Assembly: GCA_041907145.1 (NCBI GenBank)
Contig: JAYRHW010000152.1
Location: 1 to 8,750 of the forward strand
Reading direction: 5' to 3'
Source of the DNA: JAFLCA01 sp041907145
Lineage (GTDB): Bacteria; Bdellovibrionota_C; UBA2361; JAFLCA01
DNA: 8,750 nt
In this document: one piece after another, positions 5,408 to 8,750 of the stretch
Layout of the letters: every line of letters begins with the position of its first letter
Position numbering within the stretch: the stretch's first letter is position 1
Position numbers and translations under genes: made by a program
The notes under the pieces: model-generated
Databases searched by the model: none
Told to the model about the DNA's origin: nothing
The model's input: the letters and a program-made list of their open reading frames with translations, nothing else

Positions 5408-5863
5408 ATGAGCAATATCAATTTGGTTTACACCACCTATATTCGAAGTACAGTGGAAAAGGTCTGGGCCGCAATCACAACTCCGGAGTTTACCCGTCAG
5501 TATTGGGGGCAACATGAGAACATATCAGACTGGCGAAAGGGATCTAAATGGCAACACGTAGATGGGGCTGAAAAGTCAGTCAGAATTACGGGCGAGGTAA
5601 TAGAATGCACCCCTCCCCAGCGGCTCGTGTTCACATGGGCAGAGCCGAGTAATCCCACCGACGTTTCCAAGGTTACCTTTGAACTCGAGACGATAGAAGA
5701 CATGGTGTGTCTGAAGGTTACCCATAGCGAACTGGCTTCCGATTCGATCATGGCGAATAAAGTTTCTGGAGGATGGCCGCGAGTATTGTCGAGTCTGAAA
5801 TCATTTCTCGAAACCGGTACTGGGCTAAATATTCGGGCTGGCAAGTCTAGCTGCAGCAAGTAG
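5408..5863 (+). CDS. SRPBCC/AHSA1-like protein
   Basis: The 151-residue protein has the START-like AHSA1 pattern: an N-terminal strand then VEKVWAAITTPEFTRQYW (16-33), GSKWQH (45-50), the hydrophobic strand segment GEVIECTPPQRLVFTW (62-77) and the C-terminal helix GGWPRVLSSLKSFLETG (121-137). The fold forms a cavity for a hydrophobic ligand; the specific ligand or reaction is unknown. GGAGGAG within the arsR end lies just before the ATG, and the two genes are separated by 2 bp, so they form one operon. A short tail after residue 137 (about 14 residues, with Cys149) has no obvious role. ArsR-SRPBCC pairs are widespread, but few have been characterised. Confidence 0.88.
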   Translation: MSNINLVYTTYIRSTVEKVWAAITTPEFTRQYWGQHENISDWRKGSKWQHVDGAEKSVRITGEVIECTPPQRLVFTWAEPSNPTDVSKVTFELETIEDMVCLKVTHSELASDSIMANKVSGGWPRVLSSLKSFLETGTGLNIRAGKSSCSK

Positions 5864-5884
5864 ACGCAACGCAGGATAGGGAAG

Positions 5885-5916
5885 TGTTGCCATTACTCGT
5901 AAGAGTAGTGGCAACA
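5885..5916. terminator. Strong hairpin between convergent genes
   Basis: TGTTGCCATTACTC (5885-5898) and GAGTAGTGGCAACA (5903-5916) form a 14-bp stem with one G-T wobble and a 4-base loop. It sits between the SRPBCC stop and the end of the minus-strand YigE-like gene. No T-run follows on either strand, so it may stop transcription weakly, shield both mRNA ends, or be an inverted repeat of another kind. Confidence 0.65.
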
Positions 5917-5941
5917 AACTCGACTTTCGCCTCTGCATTTG

Positions 5942-6760
5942 CTACCGAGCGACAGTCGCATTCGCTGCCGGCTCGTCAAAGACAGTGAACATGGCGGCGA
6001 AATCTCCAGATGTTTGCTCTCGCTGAAGATCCAGTGCATACATCCCTGAAATTACTCCATCCAGGTACAAGGCCGACCGGCATCCAAGTCCGTCTCTAAA
6101 GAGAGCGGCGAATTCGTAGAAGCTTACGGGTTCATTCGAAATCGCGAACAAAACTTCCGATTTCCCGCGAACACCAACCCCGCTTCGCACCAGTCGATTC
6201 TTGGAGTTAGGGTCAAACGCAGAATTGATGGAACCAGCAATGACCAGAAGGGGGCCAGACTGAGTAGCATAGTCAAGGTTCAAGCCTGCATTGTAGGCAT
6301 CGGTGCCGAGTATGAAGCCCTCCCTCCCATGAAGAGCAAAAACTCCGTTGGGCTTCAGATAGAAGTTACCTGGGCCACTTTTTGTGTTTAGTGGCACGAC
6401 TTCCCTGCGTTTTTCAACGTAAAGTCCAAGCGGAGTGAACCACTGATCGAAAATTCCTGCGTTAGTCGCAAAGATTAGACGCTTGCTCAGTGCTGCAGCA
6501 AAGGCTTTGATTTCACCAGCATTTCGAAGGCGGGCGCCCGTGTTGTCCCTGGACCAAAGTTCTAGCTGCTGACGCTCCAAATCAACTCTGTAGACCGCAT
6601 AGGATTTTCCCTCGAATATTTTGGAAATCCCCTCGGCGCGGCAGCTATCGACGATGCCTCCAGAAACGTGACAGAAGGCGACGAGGATAAGAGTGAGCGA
6701 TACCTTGAAGCACCTCCGCCAATTCGATGATAAAATGCTTGGAAGAATTCTCGAGAGCAT
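5942..6760 (-). CDS. Secreted phosphodiester glycosidase-family (DUF2233/YigE-like) protein
   Basis: The 272-residue protein begins with a basic stretch and a hydrophobic segment VSLTLILVAFCHV (20-32), with Ser-Cys-Arg-Ala|Glu at 39-43 as a possible signal peptidase I site, so export to the periplasm or beyond is likely. The mature part carries the NAGPA/DUF2233 signatures: FATNAGIFDQ (97-106), PLGLYVEKR (110-118), PLNTKSGPGNFYLKPNGVF (123-141), ATQSGPLLV (165-173), VRSGVGV (191-197), FRDGLGC (221-227) and ALYLDGVISGMY (230-241). Homologues include E. coli YigE and the catalytic domain of the mammalian uncovering enzyme; the bacterial substrate is not known. Its start lies 16 bp after the katG stop with no obvious Shine-Dalgarno site, suggesting co-transcription with katG. 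Its base composition is less GC-rich than katG. Confidence 0.88.
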   Translation of the reverse strand: MLSRILPSILSSNWRRCFKVSLTLILVAFCHVSGGIVDSCRAEGISKIFEGKSYAVYRVDLERQQLELWSRDNTGARLRNAGEIKAFAAALSKRLIFATNAGIFDQWFTPLGLYVEKRREVVPLNTKSGPGNFYLKPNGVFALHGREGFILGTDAYNAGLNLDYATQSGPLLVIAGSINSAFDPNSKNRLVRSGVGVRGKSEVLFAISNEPVSFYEFAALFRDGLGCRSALYLDGVISGMYALDLQREQTSGDFAAMFTVFDEPAANATVAR

Positions 6761-6776
6761 GGGTACTGCACAGGAT

Positions 6777-8750
6777 TCAGAAGCGATCCAAGTTCATGAC
6801 CTTGTCCCACGCCCGCACGAAATCCTGAATGAATTTCGGTTGGGCATCGCTGCAACCGTAGACTTCGGAGATGGCGCGAAGCTGCGAATTGGAGCCGAAG
6901 ATCAGATCGACGCGCGAAGCGGTCCATTTTGTCTCGCCGGTCTTTCGGTCACGACCTTCGAATACATCGGTATCATGCGGGGCCGCCTTCCATGCTGTGT
7001 TCATGTCCAGGAGATTTAAAAAGAAGTCGTTACTTAGGGCCTCGGGACGTTTGGTGAAAACGCCATGCTGAGAGCCGCCGTAGTTGATGTTGAGCACCCG
7101 CAATCCGCCAATGAGCACCGTCACTTCAGGCGCCGTCAATGTCAGCAGTTGTGCTTTGTCAAGCAAGAGCTCCTCGGACGAAACTGCAAAGGGGGCCTTT
7201 TGGAAGTTTCTGAATCCGTCGGCTAGAGGCTCGAGTACCTTGAACGACTCGGAGTCGGTTTGCTCCTGCGTAGCGTCCATGCGGCCGGGAGTGAAGGGGA
7301 CCTTAACTTCCTGCCCCGCATTCTTCGCGGCCCGCTCAACGCCGGCACAGCCTGCAAGCACTATGAGATCGGCGAGCGAAATTCGCTTGCCGCCCGGCTG
7401 CGCGCTATTGAAATCCTTCTGCAAGCGCTCCAATGTGGAGAGCACCTTGGAAAGCCGCTGTGGCTCATTGACCGCCCAGTCCTTCTGCGGTGAGAGGCGT
7501 ATGCGGGCGCCATTTGCGCCGCCGCGCTTGTCCGAGCCTCGGAAGGTACTGGCAGAAGCCCAGGCAGTAGAGACAAGCTCGGAGACTGATAGTCCCGAGG
7601 CCAAGATCTTCGTTTTCAATGCTGCACTGTCTTTCTCGTCGATGAGCGGATGATTCACAGCGGGAATGGGATCCTGCCAGGTAAGTTCTTCGGCTGGCAC
7701 CTCTGACCCGAGATAGCGGGAACGCGGCCCTAAATCGCGGTGAGTCAGCTTGAACCAGGCCCGCGCGAATGCATCGGCAAATTCATCGGGATGATCCATA
7801 AAGCGCCGAGAGATCTTTTCGTAGGCCGGATCGAATCGCAGCGATAAATCGGTCGTGAGCATCGATGGAGCTATCCGCTTCGAGGAGTCATGGGCCGAGG
7901 GCACCGTTCCGGCTGCCGTGCCGCCCTTTGGTTTCCACTGAAAGGCGCCGGCCGGGCTCTTGGTCAGTTCCCATTCATAACCAAAGAGATGCTTGAAAAA
8001 GTCATGGCTCCACTTGATCGGAGTCGTGGTCCAAGTCACTTCCAGGCCGCTGGTGATGGTGTCACCGCCAGTGCCGCTTCCGTACGCATTGCTCCACCCA
8101 ATGCCTTGAGCTTCTACTCCTGCCTTCTCCGGATCTACCGAGAGATGAGACGCGGCTGCGGCTCCATGCGCCTTACCGAAGGTATGGCCTCCGGCGATGA
8201 GCGCTACCGTTTCTTCGTCGTTCATTGCCATTCTGGCGAATGTTTCGCGAATATCCCTGGCGGCTGCCACTGGATCGGGCTTGCCGTCGGGGCCCTCAGG
8301 GTTTACATAGATGAGCCCCATCTGCACCGCAGCGAGGGGATTTTCAAGGTTGCGCCCTGGTGGGTTGCCGCTGGTTGAGGCCGCGCTGCTGGCATAGCGG
8401 ACATCGCCGCCGAGCCAGGTTTTTTCGCTACCCCAGTAAACATCCATATCGGGTTCCCATACATCCTCACGCCCCCCGGCGAAGCCGAATGTCTTGAAGC
8501 CCATGGTTTCCAAAGCCACGTTCCCCGCCAAAATCATGAGGTCGGCCCATGAGATTTTACGGCCATACTTTTGCTTGATCGGCCAAAGCAGTCGGCGAGC
8601 CTTGTCGAGGTTCACGTTGTCGGGCCAGCTATTCAGCGGAGCAAAACGCTGCTGACCTCGCCCACCACCGCCTCTGCCGTCGCCGATACGATAGGTGCCG
8701 GCACTATGCCATGCCATGCGAACGAATAGGGGACCATAGTGACCATAGTC
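6777..8750 (-). CDS. katG: Catalase-peroxidase KatG, N-terminus cut by window edge
   Basis: The frame runs from 8750 to the TGA at 6777-6779, about 657 residues, and keeps family sequence up to the edge (DYGHYGPLFVR before the Met at 8717), so that Met is internal and roughly 70-80 N-terminal residues lie beyond the window. Counting from the Met at 8717, the distal heme residues are Trp3 and His4, with Arg just before the Met. Tyr137 and Met163 complete the Met-Tyr-Trp adduct needed for catalase activity. The proximal triad is His178 (GGHTFGKAHG), Trp229 and Asp290, and Ser223 matches Ser315 of M. tuberculosis KatG. The heme-free C-terminal peroxidase-like domain is complete, ending AWDKVMNLDRF. 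A bifunctional H2O2-removing heme enzyme is therefore expected. The gene is clearly more GC-rich than the left of the window, which may indicate separate acquisition. Confidence 0.98.
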   Translation of the reverse strand, partial: DYGHYGPLFVRMAWHSAGTYRIGDGRGGGGRGQQRFAPLNSWPDNVNLDKARRLLWPIKQKYGRKISWADLMILAGNVALETMGFKTFGFAGGREDVWEPDMDVYWGSEKTWLGGDVRYASSAASTSGNPPGRNLENPLAAVQMGLIYVNPEGPDGKPDPVAAARDIRETFARMAMNDEETVALIAGGHTFGKAHGAAAASHLSVDPEKAGVEAQGIGWSNAYGSGTGGDTITSGLEVTWTTTPIKWSHDFFKHLFGYEWELTKSPAGAFQWKPKGGTAAGTVPSAHDSSKRIAPSMLTTDLSLRFDPAYEKISRRFMDHPDEFADAFARAWFKLTHRDLGPRSRYLGSEVPAEELTWQDPIPAVNHPLIDEKDSAALKTKILASGLSVSELVSTAWASASTFRGSDKRGGANGARIRLSPQKDWAVNEPQRLSKVLSTLERLQKDFNSAQPGGKRISLADLIVLAGCAGVERAAKNAGQEVKVPFTPGRMDATQEQTDSESFKVLEPLADGFRNFQKAPFAVSSEELLLDKAQLLTLTAPEVTVLIGGLRVLNINYGGSQHGVFTKRPEALSNDFFLNLLDMNTAWKAAPHDTDVFEGRDRKTGETKWTASRVDLIFGSNSQLRAISEVYGCSDAQPKFIQDFVRAWDKVMNLDRF

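Noticed and set aside
7084..7653. Plus-strand 189-residue open frame
   Set aside because: It is antisense to katG in a GC-rich gene, where long opposite-strand frames are common; the katG protein match is unambiguous. The same applies to the plus-strand frame at 7890-8378.
8715..8717. KatG start codon at the Met of 8717
   Set aside because: Conserved KatG sequence continues upstream to the window edge in frame, so this Met is the internal one of the distal heme motif.
1..8750. CRISPR array, tRNA, rRNA, insertion sequence or defence system
   Set aside because: No regularly spaced direct repeats of array type, no cloverleaf-like or rRNA sequence and no transposase or defence-protein motif were seen on either strand.

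Overview
The window is a compact stretch of bacterial chromosome with moderate GC. It has short intergenic gaps, Shine-Dalgarno sites before many genes, and standard-code genes on both strands. Nothing in it fixes the taxon. A SecA-type signal peptide on a YigE-like protein, a COG4705 membrane protein, and ArsR/SRPBCC, TetR/AhpD-like and KatG genes fit a Gram-negative, probably heterotrophic, oxygen-exposed bacterium; this is inference. There are no rRNA, tRNA, CRISPR or recognisable transposase genes. Both edge genes are cut by the window: the COG4705 gene lacks its 5' half and katG lacks its 5' end.

Layout. (1) 2-394: C-terminal half of a COG4705/DUF347 multi-repeat membrane protein. (2) 395-665: non-coding, with one copy of a dispersed repeat. 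(3) 666-3198: a bicarbonate-uptake module. A small winged-helix regulator (minus strand) faces an SbtA-type Na+/bicarbonate transporter, followed by an SbtB-like PII protein and a DUF6671 protein with a cysteine-rich C-terminus. The divergent promoter region carries four CATG cores at exact 14-bp spacing. (4) 3407-4729: a TetR repressor divergent from an AhpD/carboxymuconolactone decarboxylase-like protein. Between them a 19-bp-arm inverted repeat overlaps a near-consensus promoter. (5) 4730-5045: a terminator-like hairpin, the second copy of the dispersed repeat and a small hairpin. (6) 5082-5863: an arsR-SRPBCC operon. Its consensus promoter holds a perfect 20-bp palindrome between -35 and -10 and predicts a leaderless mRNA. 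(7) 5942-8750: on the minus strand, katG followed 16 bp later by a secreted YigE-like phosphodiester glycosidase-family protein. katG is visibly more GC-rich than the rest.

How the genes work together. The window is a series of small self-regulated units, each with a DNA-binding protein beside its target and a clear operator: winged helix with sbtA-sbtB-DUF6671, TetR with the AhpD-like gene, and ArsR with SRPBCC. The least understood unit is sbtA-sbtB-DUF6671. Transporter and PII-like regulator form a known pair, while the third, translationally abutting gene has no known function. katG and the AhpD-like protein point to peroxide or thiol oxidative stress, but nothing links the units to each other beyond proximity.
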